Assembly (NCBI GenBank): GCA_001939145.1 | Contig: LSRX01000280.1 | Span: forward strand, 489,927-553,926 | DNA from: Symbiodinium microadriaticum | Taxonomy: Eukaryota > Sar > Dinophyceae > Suessiales > Symbiodiniaceae | Reading direction: 5' to 3' | DNA: 64,000 nucleotides | Shown here: positions 12,283-24,238 of the stretch, piece by piece | Layout of the letters: each line of letters opens with the position of its first letter | How positions within the stretch are numbered: position 1 is the first letter of the stretch | Program-made: the position numbers and the translations under genes | Notes under the pieces: generated by a model | Databases searched by the model: none | What the model was told of the DNA's origin: nothing | What the model saw: only the letters and a program-made list of their open reading frames with translations

Positions 12283-12650
12283 GTTTAGGGTTCAAAGACG
12301 AGCTTGGAGATTGGGCGTATCCTCATGCCCTCGGGCATTGAAATGGGACCCCCAGCACTCACCATCTGCAATCGGTTTAAGGTTTTTAGGGTTTTTAGGA
12401 TTTTCAGGTTTTTTAGGGTTTAGGGCTTAGGGTTTAAGGTTTAAGGTTTAGGGTTTACCGTTTATGCATGTTCCAACTTATTCTGGGAGTCACCTCGACC
12501 CTAAGCCCGCAACTCAAAAGCTTCGAGCGCTTCCACCCCAAATCCCAAAAAACAACACCAAACCTTAACCGTGAGTTAGGATGGGCGACGGGAGCGCTGA
12601 CAGGGGGAGGTCGTTGACTTTCAGAGTTCTTGGTTGAAGGCCCGGTGAAG

Positions 12651-12847
12651 AGCTACTGTGGATGACCTAAATCCTTAGCATTACCTTAGGGGCCCCTCAA
12701 CTATGGGAATGATGGGAAATATCCCTCATTATGCTTCAGGTACTGTTGATGATATAGATCCGCATTACCTTAAAGACCTTAAACTATGGGAATTAGGGTC
12801 TATCCCTTATGTATGGGTAGTGCAAATTTTTTTTTGCTCAGCCGTAG
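12651..12847. mobile_element. Two overlapping family B copies
   Basis: A left arm CTACTGTGGATGACCTAAAT, then a second left arm TACTGTTGATGATATAGAT about 85 bp on, then one right end CAGCCGTAG after a T-run. Confidence 0.58.
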
Positions 12848-12913
12848 TACCCTTAGGGTCCAGGTCTCTCCTTAGGAGGAAATAAGGGTCCAGGGTTTCG
12901 GGAAGCCAGAAAC

Positions 12914-13023
12914 CTAAAGGACGAAATGGCCCTTAAAAATAGGTGCCCTGCACCCTTTATACTATGAATCCCTACATGGTTTTATGAACCCTAAAGCCTT
13001 TTAGGGTTCATTTCGTCCTTAAG
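12914..13023. mobile_element. Family A TIR element
   Basis: CTAAAGGACGAAATGGCCC left; TTTCGTCCTTAAG right; 110 bp. Confidence 0.75.
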
Positions 13024-13627
13024 GGCGTTGGAAGATCAATCTCCTCATGCCGGTAGGGTAAAGTATAGGGGATCCTAGCCCCAAGCCTCCTAAACCCATG
13101 GGTCTAGATCCTCAACCAGCAAGGCCCTAAACCCTAAACCCTAGACCCTAAACCCTAAACCCTAAAACCCTAAAACCCTAAAACCACTTACAAAAAAAAC
13201 CCTAAAACCCCAAACCCTAAAACCCTAAAACCACGAATCTAAACCCAACGAGTCTTAGTTGGGACCCGGAGGGCAAGGCTTGGGGCGAAGGTTTTTAGGG
13301 CTTCTCGGGTTTAGGGCTTACAGGGATTAGGCCTTTTAGGGCTTATAGGGTTTAGGGCTTATAGGGTTTATAGGGTTTAGAGTTTAGGGTTTATAGGGTT
13401 TCTGCAGGTCCTAAAAACATAACGCCTGAACCCCAAACCTTAGACCCACAGGGCAAAACTCCCCACCCACAGAGCCCAACACCCCTTTATGTAGTTTCTT
13501 TACACACATACTTTAAAAAACCTGCAGGGACATGAATGCTAGGTCTTACTAGTTTGAGGTATAGTATAGTACTTAATTAAGGCCTGCTGGGCTCCCTGGG
13601 CAAACCCTAAACCCTAAACCGTAACCC

Positions 13628-13736
13628 CCAAGCGTGTTGGAGTTCCTGCCGACACCGCGACTTTGACGGCGATGAAGGCGGAAGAACAGGTCCCGGGCAA
13701 TGCTTTGATCAAGCGGCGCAGGAAGATACAGCGTTG
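13628..13736 (+). CDS. Orphan exon
   Basis: The plus strand reads KRVGVPADTATLTAMKAEEQ then VPGNALIKRRRKIQR. It sits between a CCCTAAA tract and a tandem TTTAGGG-derived repeat. Family unknown. Confidence 0.38.
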
Positions 13737-13972
13737 AGGGGTTCGGGGTTTTAGGGTTTAGGGCTTAGGGCTTTTAGGGCTTAGGGCTTCGGGTCTAGGG
13801 CTTGTTAGCGTTGAGGTGTTCGGGGTTTTTAGGGTTTAGGGTTTAGGGCTTAGGGCTTTTAGGGCTTAGGGCTTCGGGTCTAGGGCTTGTTAGCGTTGAG
13901 GTGTTCGGGGTTTTAGGGTTTAGGGTTTAGGGCTTATAGGGCTTGGGGCTTCGGGTTTAGGGCTTAAACTCT
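13731..13972 (+). repeat. Three 80-bp tandem units built from TTTAGGG variants
   Basis: Each unit begins GCGTTGAGG(G/T)GTTCGGGG and ends near GGGTCTAGGGCTTGTTA: starts at 13731, 13808 and 13892. Confidence 0.75.
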
Positions 13973-14045
13973 AACTCAAACAGACGCAAACCAACGAAAC
14001 ACAAAATCGAGGAGTCTTAGCCTTCGAATTAGTAATTTGGCCTTG

Positions 14046-14182
14046 GGGCTTAGGGTTTAGGGGTTTAGGGGTTTAGGGGTTTAGGGTTTAGGGGTTTAGG
14101 GTTTAGGGGTTTAGGGGTTTAGGGTTTAGGGGTTTAGGGTTTAGGGGTTTAGGGTTTAGGGTTTAGGGGTTTAGGGATTAGG
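14046..14182 (+). repeat. Interstitial TTTAGGG/TTTAGGGG array
   Basis: About 18 units with an irregular mix of three and four G. Confidence 0.9.
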
Positions 14183-14460
14183 GTGTAGGGTTCGGGCAAA
14201 GAACCACAGGCAAAACCTCATCTAAGAAGCCGCCTAAAAGGGCCCCTGGCATTGAAGGATTCGGTTTTGAGAGCTCAGGGTTTAATTTAGGGGCTTAAGG
14301 TTTAGGGTTTAGGGTGTTTTGGGGTCTAGGGCTTCAGGGTTTTAGGACGACACAGCATCCCTGCATCTGAAGCCCTATATCCAGAAATGAGGCAGATCGC
14401 GAAGAGCTAAACGGTAGCAACTCGAGCAGCCACAGCAGTTGTCCATCACCGAACCCAGTG

Positions 14461-14568
14461 CTACTGTTGATGATATAAATCCTGCATTTACTTTAAGGAC
14501 CCTGAACTATGGGAATAATGGCATATTCCTTGTTATGGGTAATGCAGGATTTATATCATCAACCGTAT
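14461..14568. mobile_element. Family B TIR element, full
   Basis: CTACTGTTGATGATATAAAT left; ATTTATATCATCAACCGTA right. Confidence 0.8.
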
Positions 14569-15304
14569 GGGCATGATCTTCATCAACTTCTTCTTCCAAC
14601 ATGTTAATATTCCTTGTGATTGTTCTGGTCTCTCCTCGCAGTGCTGTATGATCAACTGGTGCTGTTGTGTTCGGATTGTTGCTCCTATTTACCTTGGGTT
14701 GTGTTAATCAATGCAACCTGCATAACCCTAAAACCTGAACCCCAAACCCCCAAACATTAAATTAAAGCCAGAAAAGAGTTGATTCGATGCCCTACTTGTA
14801 CACACCAGTAGGTGTTGGCGTCGATGCTGGGTGCGAGTTGCAACTTAAACCCTAAACCCTAAACCCTCAACCCTGAACCCTACGCCCTGAACCCTAAACT
14901 CTAAACCCTTATTCCACCAGGCCGAAAGACTTAGACATCGGCTCCCTCAGGCTGCAGGGTTTGGGGCGCAGGCTTGGCAGGCGATCTCGTTTCCGGATAG
15001 CATCAACAATAACCCAAAAGGCCCCTATAAAATAGGGTTTAGGGCTTCGGGTTTAGGGGGTTTAGTGTTTCGAGTTTCGGGTCTAGGGTTTAGGGTTTAG
15101 GGTACGTGGAACAACGACAACTGTGTGAAACATACTCCAGACCAGCGAGCTCGTTTGCCATAACAAGCTATGTAATGTACCCGAGGTCTCGAACCAAGTT
15201 TGAACATCTCATACGCTACTGAAACCCCAAAACCCTGTATCCTGAACCCGAAAGCCCCCAAAAAACCCTAAATCCGAAACCCTAGAACCCTAAACGCTAC
15301 TCAA

Positions 15305-15420
15305 CGCCTGGACCCACATCTTGAATCCTGCTACATCCCTGCACTTGGAGCCACGGCTGAGGTAGATCCGGCCCAGAAGGGCATCCTCCCGAAACTGCCT
15401 GCAGATCCCATGCACCATCC
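15305..15420 (-). CDS. Orphan exon
   Basis: The minus strand reads MVHGICRQFREDALLGRIYL then SRGSKCRDVAGFKMWVQ without interruption. It is bounded by CCCTAAA on one side and TTTAGGG on the other. Family unknown. Confidence 0.4.
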
Positions 15421-16512
15421 GGGTTTCAGGGGTTTTTAGGGGTTTGGAGGTTTAGGGGGTTTAGGGTTTAGGGGTTTAGGGTTTCGGGTTTGAGGCTTAG
15501 TGTCTTAGGATTTAGGGTTTAAGGCTTAGGGTTAGGGGTTTAGAGGTTTAGGGTCTAGTCTTGGGCTTTCGAGCTTAGGGTTCGTTAAAATGGTTGCTAA
15601 TGGGGCCACTAGAAGTGCGACTCTGCAGGTGACTATAGCGGTTGCTATTTCGGTTCTACAACTAGCTGGGCTTTGGACACGCGGCTTCAACGATTAGTAG
15701 GGTTGAAGGTTCCACACAAACTCTGATGAATGACAGCGTTGGAGGCAACGAACGGTGGGATGAAGGTAGGAAGGATTAAGGACCCCTTACATAATGACTC
15801 TTATTTCAGGGTTACCCCGCCTACCCCCTAAACCCTAAACCCCTTGATAGTTTTGCTTCTACAGGATGTTTTGTTGGGATCCGGTCTGTGTATCGACTGT
15901 GGGACTCAACAGCTCAAGGTATGTAGGGAATAGGGTCTAGGGGTTTAGGGTTTTCAGGATTTGTGGGGTTTAGGGTTTACGGATTGTGGCTGCAATCTGC
16001 ATCGGTTTATAGCCGGCACAAATGCACATGTTGCCCAATTGAGATAGACAGTTAAGGCTCCACGAGTATCACAAATATTCCCATAACAACACCAGAACAC
16101 TATGCACGGGCACCAAACCCTAGCATAAACCCTGGTAGAAACGGTTGCCCAACATCCTCCTGTAGAGACTGGACAGTCCTGCGTCGTTACATCCCTCAAG
16201 CCCTGAATAGCACAGCAAGCTGCGTGACTGGTTTTACCCTAAACCCTAAACCCTAAAACCCTAAACCCCAAAATTTTAGGGCCTTGGATCCTCGGGGGTC
16301 TATTCTCAGGTGTTTATTGCTTGGCCGGTTTAGGTTTGAGAGTTTAAAGCTTTGCTGACACGGCCTGACTTCAATGGCGTCCTATTCCTGGCCATTCCTG
16401 CTACCAACGATCTTCGTCGCGATTCCTTCAGTATCTACTCGCAATGCCGATGCCGCTACTACGTTATCCCAAACGGTTGCGTGATTAGCCGTGCAGAGGC
16501 TTCTTTGTATAT

Positions 16513-16872
16513 TCAACGAGGCTGGCTGGCTCGGGTCTTGCTCAAGTTAAACTCGAGAAGGCAGGCAGTTCTGTCTCCTTGCAAAGCACCCAACTCATTC
16601 CCCATCCAGATGACGATGATGTCACTCTTGTGCAGGAGTTCGTGGACTTTATCCACCATCGGCCTGAGGGGCTCTTTCAAATGGGAGCATAGAGCAGATG
16701 CCTTGCATTTCTGGCTACCTATTGCTTGTATGGTTTCGGCATTAAAACCGCAGTCTGGGCTTTCAAACCTTTCCGAATAATGGAAGAGGAACCCACTGTT
16801 CTCACGCAATCTCTCAAAATCGGACGTCAGGTCACCGAACATCTTCTTGCCAGCCAGAAAAATAGTGATCAC
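16513..16872 (-). CDS. Unidentified exon
   Basis: About 115 residues are open on the minus strand with ordinary protein composition, including LTSDFERLRENSGF and DIIVIWMGNELGAL. A likely acceptor AG precedes KMFGDLTSD, and a family G element lies just upstream. No family recognised; the overlapping plus-strand frame (16352-16780) is also open but less convincing. Confidence 0.4.
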   Translation of the reverse strand: MITIFLAGKKMFGDLTSDFERLRENSGFLFHYSERFESPDCGFNAETIQAIGSQKCKASALCSHLKEPLRPMVDKVHELLHKSDIIVIWMGNELGALQGDRTACLLEFNLSKTRASQPR

Positions 16873-16984
16873 TCACTCCCCTCACCCTCAAAGGACTCCT
16901 ATTTTAAGGCTTTCCCTCTAATGGAGCCCTTATGGTCCTTAGGAGTGGGTCTTTAAGGTAGACTAGAGGGTAGGTTGGGGGGTG

Positions 16985-17090
16985 CTACTGTTGATGATCA
17001 AAATCCTGCATACCTTAAGGACCCTAAACTAAGGGAATTATGGTATATTCCTTATTATGGGTGATGCAGGATTTATATCATCAGCCGTAG
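16985..17090. mobile_element. Family B TIR element
   Basis: CTACTGTTGATGATCAAAAT left; ATTTATATCATCAGCCGTAG right; GTGC lies at both borders if the ends are taken as TACTG/CCGTA. Confidence 0.78.
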
Positions 17091-17159
17091 TGCGGGGTAA
17101 CCCAAAGCTATAAACCACAGACCCGGCTGCCCACAGACAAGATAGCGCAACGAACGAAG

Positions 17160-17230
17160 ACTTAGTTGCTGAGTTCATAAGCATTAAACAGTGTACTCTT
17201 TCAGTCCTACCCCAGAGTAGAACCGCATAG
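17160..17230. mobile_element. Family J single arm
   Basis: CTTAGTTGCTGAGTTCATAA with the following AGTGTACTCTTTCAG; no opposite end found. Confidence 0.5.
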
Positions 17231-17637
17231 AAGACAAACAACAAAAGTTGAACAAACTAACTACACCCTGAACCCTGAACCGTAAACCCTAAACCCCTAA
17301 ATCCCTGAACCCCTAAACCCCTAAACCCCTGAAGCCTAAACCCGGAACCCTCTTGAAAACAAAGCAGAAGACTCCAGGGCAATGAAACACACGGTCACAA
17401 AAGAACCCACACCCAAAAAGAACCCAAAGCCCCATCAAACCCTGTGAACCGTCATGACTCTATGTTAATGCCGAATGAATCAAGATCCGTCTCCTTCTTG
17501 TGAGCTCAGGGCGATTAAGGTAGCCTTCACCCACCTCACGGAAGGATTTGTTGGGCCTTTGTCTGGGGGTTTCCTGTCGGATTTTACAGGGGTTTCACGA
17601 AGCGCTTGCTAGCGTTTGAATGTGGGGTCTTGTAACT

Positions 17638-17757
17638 GAAACCTAAACCCTAAACCCTCAACCCTTTACTCTAAACCCCTAAACCCCTAAACCCCAAACC
17701 CCTAAACCCTAAACCCCTAAACCCTAAAACCCTAAACCCCTAAACCCCTAACCCTCG
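17638..17757 (-). repeat. Interstitial CCCTAAA/CCCCTAAA array
   Basis: About 15 units, minus orientation. Confidence 0.88.
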
Positions 17758-17814
17758 ACCCTACACTGCTTCGTAGAATGGTTGATTAGAGAGCTCTAGA
17801 AGGTTTTGGGGGGC

Positions 17815-17924
17815 CCAGAGAACCCAATACCCCTTAGATAAGGAATATACCTTAAATGATAAGATTAAGGTCCTTATGAAAATTTAAAGTGTATTCCTTA
17901 ATTAAGGGGTAGTGGGTTCTCTGG
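17815..17924. mobile_element. Family H TIR element
   Basis: CCAGAGAACCCAATACCCC left; GGGGTAGTGGGTTCTCTGG right. Confidence 0.72.
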
Positions 17925-18429
17925 GGGTGCTTCAAGTGGTAGGTCCCTTCCATTTCTTTCTAGTGTCCGACAATGTCAATGTGGCCTATTCTTGGGGATC
18001 CCTTGTTACCCCAGTGGCCTTAGTAATTCGAATAGGATCTTGGGGCCCATTATACTATAGTTAGTTATTATAATCAGGAACCCTCAAAAACAATTATTTC
18101 CGCCCCTATCTTACTCTCTTCTTCAATAGCCGCGCCCAAGAAGTTCAAATCGTTTAAGATCAAGCAAACATATAAGATCAAACAAGGTCTCCCATTGGCT
18201 ACGAAATAAAGTTACGATTGAACAAACACGTAAAGGCCCCTGTACTTTAGAGGGTATTCCTTATCAACTTTACGGTTTAGGTCTGGTTTAGGGTTGCACA
18301 TAGATGCCGCATGATTCGACACGGGTTTTGGGAGGGTTCCAACTTCGGTTCCAACCGCATTTTATTCGCAGGCTGTCGGATTTACGAGCAGTTGAAGGGG
18401 TTTAGGGTTTAAGGTACTATTCTTGTGGC

Positions 18430-19491
18430 TATGCCTATGCCATAGTTAGCCACTCGATATGCAGGTGATTCTGCACACCATCAGGACTTTGCTGGTGATA
18501 GCGATGGTTCATGAAAGTGAGAACGCTCATCATCATGGTGAAGATGATGGCAATGGTATGCAATCCTTAAGGGCTAAATGACCCTTAAAAGTAAGGGCCC
18601 TATACCCTCATACTATGAATCCCTATATGGTATATGAACAAAAAACCCTTTTAGGGTTCTTTTCGTCCTGAACCCCTAAACCCTATAGAGCCCATAAGCC
18701 CTAAAACCTGTAGAACCCATAAGCCCTAAGCCCTGTTGAACCCAATATCCCTTTTCAGAACTCGTAAAGGAACCCTAGGGTTCTTTTCTATGAATCCCTG
18801 TACGGTATATGAACCCTAAACCCTTTAAGGGTTCTTTTCGTCCTTAAGGTTAGGGCCGTATAAGGGCCACACCCTCAACTTCCCAAACCTTGACCCCCTG
18901 AACTCTGCAACCCTAAACCCTCCCTCCCCCTCACCACCCCAAAAGGGGTCCTTCTGATGGCGAGGTGAAGGTGCTGGATTTAGGGTTCTTTTCGTCCTTA
19001 AAGATGGTGATGAGTTCCATTCGTACCACTGTTGCAGCTCCTGCACTATGGCTTCATGCGGCTTTCGGGGTTTAGGGTTTAAGGGCTTAGGGGTTTTTGG
19101 CAAATTCAAGAAAACATGCTACTCACCGAGCATTGCCGGGCCAAAGGCACGAACGGCAGCTCGTGGGCCAAAAACGAGACGGCCTTGAAACAAGACAGCC
19201 GACAACGTTTCCGTGTCAACCGTCTGGCGTCTCTCGGGATCAGAGTGTCCAGAGCGCCATGGTGAAGCCCACATTCGACATCATCATCGCTGTGAAGAAC
19301 ACGGAATTCGTGTTGGGATCCCTGCTGTTGTCCCTCAACGCCCTTGCAAGGGTCCTGAAGGGCTGCGCCACCGGTTGACCACTCTTGTCTTTGTAAAATA
19401 CCGGGAGGTTGGTTTGAGTGAGGCAGGCGACGCCCATCGCAGCGTACCTCATCAAATACTGAATCGCCATCACGAGTGGCGGTATGGACAA
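18430..19491 (-). CDS. Membrane protein fragments, minus strand, unassembled
   Basis: Several short coding-looking blocks share this strand: PNTNSVFFTAMMMSNVGFT (19240-19491), AVSFLAHELPFVPLARQCS ending at a TCG|GTGAGT donor (about 19116-19180), HEAIVQELQQWYEW (about 19010-19062) and IAIIFTMMMSVLTFMNH (about 18440-18560). They are separated by CCCTAAA tracts and family A pieces. Hydrophobic runs suggest a multi-pass membrane protein. Splice joins could not be fixed. Confidence 0.38.
18565..18672. mobile_element. Family A element truncated into CCCTAAA repeat
   Basis: The right end stops at TTCGTCCTGAACCCCTAAA instead of CCTTAAG; the same junction recurs at 62355. Confidence 0.68.
18786..18848. 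mobile_element. Family A right half
   Basis: Interior arm and right end TTTTCGTCCTTAAG only. Confidence 0.6.
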
Positions 19492-19872
19492 ACCCTAGAC
19501 CCTAAACAACCCACACCTCAAGCCTTTCACCCTATCCACACCAAAATCCTGACCCTGAAACCCCGTAGAATCTTGTAGATGTCAGAAAAGCGGTCTTTTA
19601 AAGGAACCTTACTGTTGAACCCCCATAGTACCCCTTCACAGAGCACCCGAGTATAGATCCCCATGCTACACCCCTTAAAGGAAACGTCTACAGAACCTTG
19701 ACAAGATGCCTTTCAGTAACCCTTAGCATCAAAATAGCCCAAAAGCCTCATAATAATAGGGTCTTTGGGCCCAAAAGCCGTAAAATATGAGTCCTTTGAG
19801 GGTAAGGGTAAGAGTATATTGCGTAACCCTAAACCCTAAACCCTTTATAGATCCCTTAAAGGAGCCCCTTCC

Positions 19873-19985
19873 CTATAGCTGCTGAGTTCATAGGCACATA
19901 AGAAAACGCACACTTTCAGTCCTATGATGGATCATACTATCCCCAAATAATGTAAAAAGGTATACTCAATTAGCTACTGAGTGTG
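19873..19985. mobile_element. Family J TIR element
   Basis: TAGCTGCTGAGTTCATAGGC left; ATTAGCTACTGAGTGTG right; same ends as the intron at 34865-35055. Confidence 0.65.
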
Positions 19986-20276
19986 TCGGAATCTAAACGG
20001 AACCGCCCAGAGATCCCGTCAAGGGACCCGAATGGGGAACCCTTGAAGCAGCCCCTCTCGGACTTCGCTTCTCCCCTGCCCACCCCGGAACCCTAAACCC
20101 TAAACCTAGGGGTTTGGGGTTTGGGCTTTAGGCTTTAGGGTTTAGGGCCTAAAGCCTTAAACCCTAAATCCTAAACCCAGGGGTTTAGGGTTTAGGGGTT
20201 AAAATCTAGAGTCCTAGACCCTAAAGCCACCTGTCTGCCGGAGATGCAGAGCTCGCCGTCCTCCCAAGAGCCCGGA

Positions 20277-20521
20277 GTCTCCAAGAGCCCTTAATTTCAG
20301 GAGTTTCCCTTAGAATAGGAAGCCTTATTATACATGACTTTAGAGATGAACCTCTCTATAATCATAATAGGAACCCGATTTATATGATGTTTAGACATAA
20401 TGTCTCTTAAATGCTAGTAGGAGCCCTTACTGTATTATTTCCGAAATAATGTCTCCTAAATTATAATAGGAAACCTGACATGATTTAAGGGATATTCCTT
20501 AGTTAAGGGGTCTTGGAGAGC
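20277..20521. mobile_element. Large diverged family H-like element
   Basis: Outer arms CTCCAAGAGCCCTTAA and TTAAGGGGTCTTGGAG enclose repeated TAATAGGA(A/G)CC segments alternating with TATAATG. Confidence 0.5.
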
Positions 20522-21125
20522 CTAAACCCTAAACCTTAAACCCCTAAACTCTAACACCTAAACCTTAAACGCCTAAACCCTCAACCCTAAACCCTTAAAC
20601 TCTAAACCCTAAACCCTGCGCTTGGGAAGGGAGCATTTGAGGTTCAGGGTTTAGGGGTTTAGGGGTTTAGGGTTCAGGGGTTTGGGGGTTTAGGGTCCAG
20701 GGGTTTAGGGGTTTAGGGGCTTAGGGGTTTAAGGGTTTAGGATTCAGGGTTTAAGGTTTTTGCTTCAGGGTGTTGGGTGGAAGATTTAGGGTGGCAAAAG
20801 CCTGTGGATGGGATGGGGGTAGAGCTTTGGAACTTTTTGGTTTAAGATCCGCGACACCCTGCTAAGCCTAAGTGCATCCAAGCGGACTCCGAAAATGAAC
20901 CCTAAACCCTAAACCCCTAAACCCTAAACCCCTAAACCCTTAAAGCCCTAACCCTAAAACCCCAAACCCTAAACCCAAACCCCTTAACCGGCATGACTGC
21001 GCCAGTCTCTTAGATCCTCTCTGCCAGGGTACAGCTCAGCGAGATGCAGTGCTTAACGTCTTCGCCATGCAATCGAATCTACTGGCGCCCCCACCCGGTT
21101 TAGGGTTTAGGGTTTATGTAGGGTT

Positions 21126-21455
21126 CAGTCTATGAGTCAAAGGAAACTACAGGTGGGGAGTTTAGGCTACATAGGGCTTCTATAAGGCCTCCATGAGGTA
21201 TATGAGTCGGCGTCAAAATTACTTCTTCATGCTGCTTATGTTTTTAAACTACAGGCGTCCTGTATCGTTTTCGGAGGAATGCACTTGCAGGGACCAAAGT
21301 ATAAGTAGCCCTGTCGTTTTAGCGTGTCCCCTATCGATCTTGGGGGTTCTGGCTCAACAACTACCCTCTACACTAAACTACATTAACGATAATTTTGACC
21401 CCATCTCATATAGACCTTCTATAAGGCTCCTATAACGGTAACTACCCACTGAACA
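21126..21455. mobile_element. Family K element carrying a 210-bp insert
   Basis: Left arm GAAACTACAGGTGGGGAGTT, right arm CTCCTATAACGGTAACTACC; compared with the 39.4 kb copy, about 210 bp of unrelated DNA sits after the central GGTATA. Confidence 0.6.
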
Positions 21456-22011
21456 TGTCCTAGAATCTTGCATCGCAAACCCCGTAGCGACCTAAACTGA
21501 ATCAGAATCCCGAAACCTGGTAACTTCATACCGGTAAAGGAGCACCGAAACTCTTGACAAGACCACGAATATGCGGACAGACTTGTAAAGGCAACGCCCA
21601 AACTCCAACCACAATGCCCTTTGCAAAAGCATTGAACATTCGGGTTAGGGGCTTAGGGTTTAGGGTTTGGGGTTTAGGGTTTGAGGGTTTAGGGCTTAGG
21701 GAAACCTAGGAAGCCTTGTAGAACTCTTATACTCTCTTCTTCAACAACCAGGCCCAAAACAGTTTAAACTTTTTAGGATAGACCTAACATAAAACGCCAA
21801 CAAGTTTAAAGTTCTCCCCTTGGCTATCTAAGTATAGGACTCTATGAAAGCAAGCAAACTCAGAAGGCCTCCTCGCTCTCTGCAGATCCTCGGCGAGAAA
21901 CAGTCCCATGCTTCTTAGGTTTAGGGTTTAGGGTTTGGGGTTTAGGCTTTAGGGTTTAGGGGGCGTAGGGTTAAGGGTTTAGGGTTTAGGGGGGCGTAGG
22001 GTTTAGGGTTT

Positions 22012-22120
22012 ACGGCGGTTGATGATATAAATCCTGCATTCCCCATAATAAGGAATATACCATAACTCGCAGAGTTTAGGGTCCTGAAGGGTACTGCAGG
22101 ATTTGTGGCATCAACAGTAG
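22012..22120. mobile_element. Family B TIR element, reversed core
   Basis: CGGTTGATGATATAAATCC left; TTTGTGGCATCAACAGTAG right. Confidence 0.72.
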
Positions 22121-22123
22121 GAC

Positions 22124-22204
22124 CCCCAACTGCCCTTTCAGAGAGCCCTCATGGTCCTTCATTGCGGGTACTTAGGGTGCACTCAGAGGGTAGTTTGGGG
22201 GGTG
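22124..22204. mobile_element. Family G TIR element
   Basis: ACCCCCAACTGCCCTTTCAG left; CAGAGGGTAGTTTGGGGGGT right. Confidence 0.65.
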
Positions 22205-22325
22205 TACCCAGACCACCGGAAGGAACGAAAAAGTAGATCCCCTAATTTGGGACCCTATACCACTATACCACTACGGCAACCCCCTTAGGGGATCTATTTT
22301 TTAGATCCTTCCGGTGGCCTGGGTA
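22205..22325. mobile_element. Family L TIR element
   Basis: TACCCAGACCACCGGAAGGA left; TCCTTCCGGTGGCCTGGGTA right, directly adjoining the family G copy. A right half of the same family is at about 32533-32575. Confidence 0.75.
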
Positions 22326-22729
22326 AGTGGGGTTTGTGGCTTAGGGCTACGGGGCTCAAGGAAAATATCGCCATCAGAGCCTAAGCAAGCCCTACAAGTG
22401 TCAACAAGCAGGCTTGCTAACCCTAAACCCTAAACCCTAAACCCTAAACCCACTAAGGTAGGTCTAGACCCCACTCTCAAACCCAAAGGCCTGTCGCAAT
22501 GAGGTGTGCTGCACGGTCTTTTCTTCTTTTCTTCCCGTGGGTGGGGCATTCATATAGACCCCAAATTAGGGGCCGTAACTCCTGGAGCAGGGCTTTATGG
22601 TTTTTTAAATAAAACCTTCTAGCTAAAATCGGGTTTCGAAACCCTAAACCCTAAACCCTGAACCCCAAGCACTAGCACACTCAGAATAGGGAGCCCTAAT
22701 CAGGAATCCTAAACCCTAAACCCCAAACA

Positions 22730-22919
22730 TACTGTTGATGATAACAATCCTGCATTACCTTAAGGACCCTAAACTCGGGGAAATATGGTATAGTCGTTAT
22801 TAATTATGGGTAATGCAAGATTTATATCCTAGTCCTAAGCCCACAAACCCTAAAAACCCTAAAACCCCAAAACCCTTGAACCTTTATGGGTAATGCAGGA
22901 TTTTGATCATCAGCCGTAG
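22730..22919. mobile_element. Family B element plus a second right arm
   Basis: A complete copy (TACTGTTGATGATAACAAT left end) ends near 22826, then CCCTAAA-type repeat, then another right arm TTTTGATCATCAGCCGTAG. Confidence 0.6.
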
Positions 22920-23174
22920 TATATAAGTTGTGTCAGGTCTGTCAGGCCCCTTTAGAACTCCTGTAGAACACCCCATGAGCCTATGGAGCCTCCCCCCCCC
23001 TTCTAGGGTTTAGGGTTTAGCGCTTAGGGCTTTAGGGTTAAGGGTTTAGGGTTTTAGGGTTAAGGTTTTAGGGTTTAGGGTTTAGGATTTAGGGTCTAGG
23101 TTTCTGTAATCCATCGTTCGAAGGAACCACAGATGCGAATTTGGGCAAGTTATAGGGATGCCTCTTGCTTGTGC

Positions 23175-23200
23175 GGCTGCTGCTGCTGCTCCTACTGCTC

Positions 23201-23236
<36 letters not shown>

Positions 23237-23280
23237 GTACTAGTACTAGTACTAGTACTAGTACTAGTACTAGTACTACT
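23175..23280. repeat. CTA/TAG trinucleotide and hexanucleotide run
   Basis: TGC/TCC units change to TAC and then to ACTAGT repeats. The Val/Leu open frame across it is a by-product. Confidence 0.9.
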
Positions 23281-23586
23281 TCATTATAAGGGTTTTGCAA
23301 GATGGTTCTGCTACATCGTATACTCCGAAGCCATATTCTCCTAAGCATATCAGGCTCCTATACTAAGCCCTCCCTCATAGTAACTGGCAGTTGATTATCA
23401 AGAACCCTTTGAACAGAACCCTTAAAGAAACCCTGCTCGAATTGTTAAGGCTCCTATGGTGCGTGGGCGCCCTCCCTAAACCCCAAACCCTAGACCCTAA
23501 ACCATTAACCTAACGCCCAATGCTCTGGCCACCTCTTTTCCTGCACGCCGGTTGGATGTGAGCACACGGTTTAGGGCCTCTTTGGT

Positions 23587-23880
23587 CTCGGTTTGCTTCT
23601 CTGGGTTCTTGTTAAGGGTTCTTGTTAAAAGAATGATTTTAAGTTAAGTTAAGAAAATACAGAAACTTTATTAGTTACTGTAGACTATGATGATGGTAAC
23701 TTGAGCCAGGTTCCTNAGCACACTCAGAATAGGGAGCCCTAATCAGGAATCTCGGTTTGCTTCTCTGGGTTCTTGTTAAGGGTTCTTGTTAAAAGAATGA
23801 TTTTAAGTTAAGTTAAGAAAATACAGAAACTTTATTAGTTACTGTAGACTATGATGATGGTAACTTGAGCCAGGTTCCTT
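23587..23880. repeat. 130-bp direct duplication flanking an N
   Basis: The segment from TCTCGGTTTGCTTCTCTGGG to GAGCCAGGTTCCT at 23587-23715 recurs at 23749-23879, with a single N at 23716 between. Confidence 0.85.
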
Positions 23881-24010
23881 AACAAGAACCCACTTCTTGT
23901 TTTTTTCAGAAGGCGTGGGATTCTTCGTCTATGGTGTCGGCTTTTAGGGTTTTCAGGACGTATAGGGTTAGCGCCAGGGGGTTTAGGGTTTAGGGTTTGG
24001 GGCTTAAGGC

Positions 24011-24238
24011 TTAAGGTTTAGGGTTTAAGGCTTGGGGTTCTCGGCTTGCGGGTTTTGAGCTCGAAACTCCTACACAACCTTTCTGCAGAACCTGCATAGC
24101 CACCATTACAGCTGGAGGATTCGATATCGATGCTGGCGATGCGTAGGTCTCAACGTCGTTCGCCACGGAGGCAGCTCCACTCAGCAAGCCTGCCATCGCG
24201 AGGAGGAGCATACCAGGACCTTCACTGGACGTGTGCAA
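24011..24238 (-). CDS. Possible exon with a hydrophobic start
   Basis: The minus strand reads MHTSSEGPGMLLLAMAGLLS then GAASVANDVETYASP. It overlaps, in another frame, the end of the exon at 24200-24480, so only one of the two readings is right. The downstream half runs into TTTAGGG. Confidence 0.25.
   Translation of the reverse strand: MHTSSEGPGMLLLAMAGLLSGAASVANDVETYASPASISNPPAVMVAMQVLQKGCVGVSSSKPASREPQALNPKP

Noticed and set aside
16352-16780. Plus-strand 142-residue frame
   Set aside because: Overlaps the minus-strand exon at 16513-16872, which has better composition; neither is certain.
23082-23348. Val/Leu-rich 88-residue minus-strand frame
   Set aside because: Product of the TAC/TAG microsatellite.
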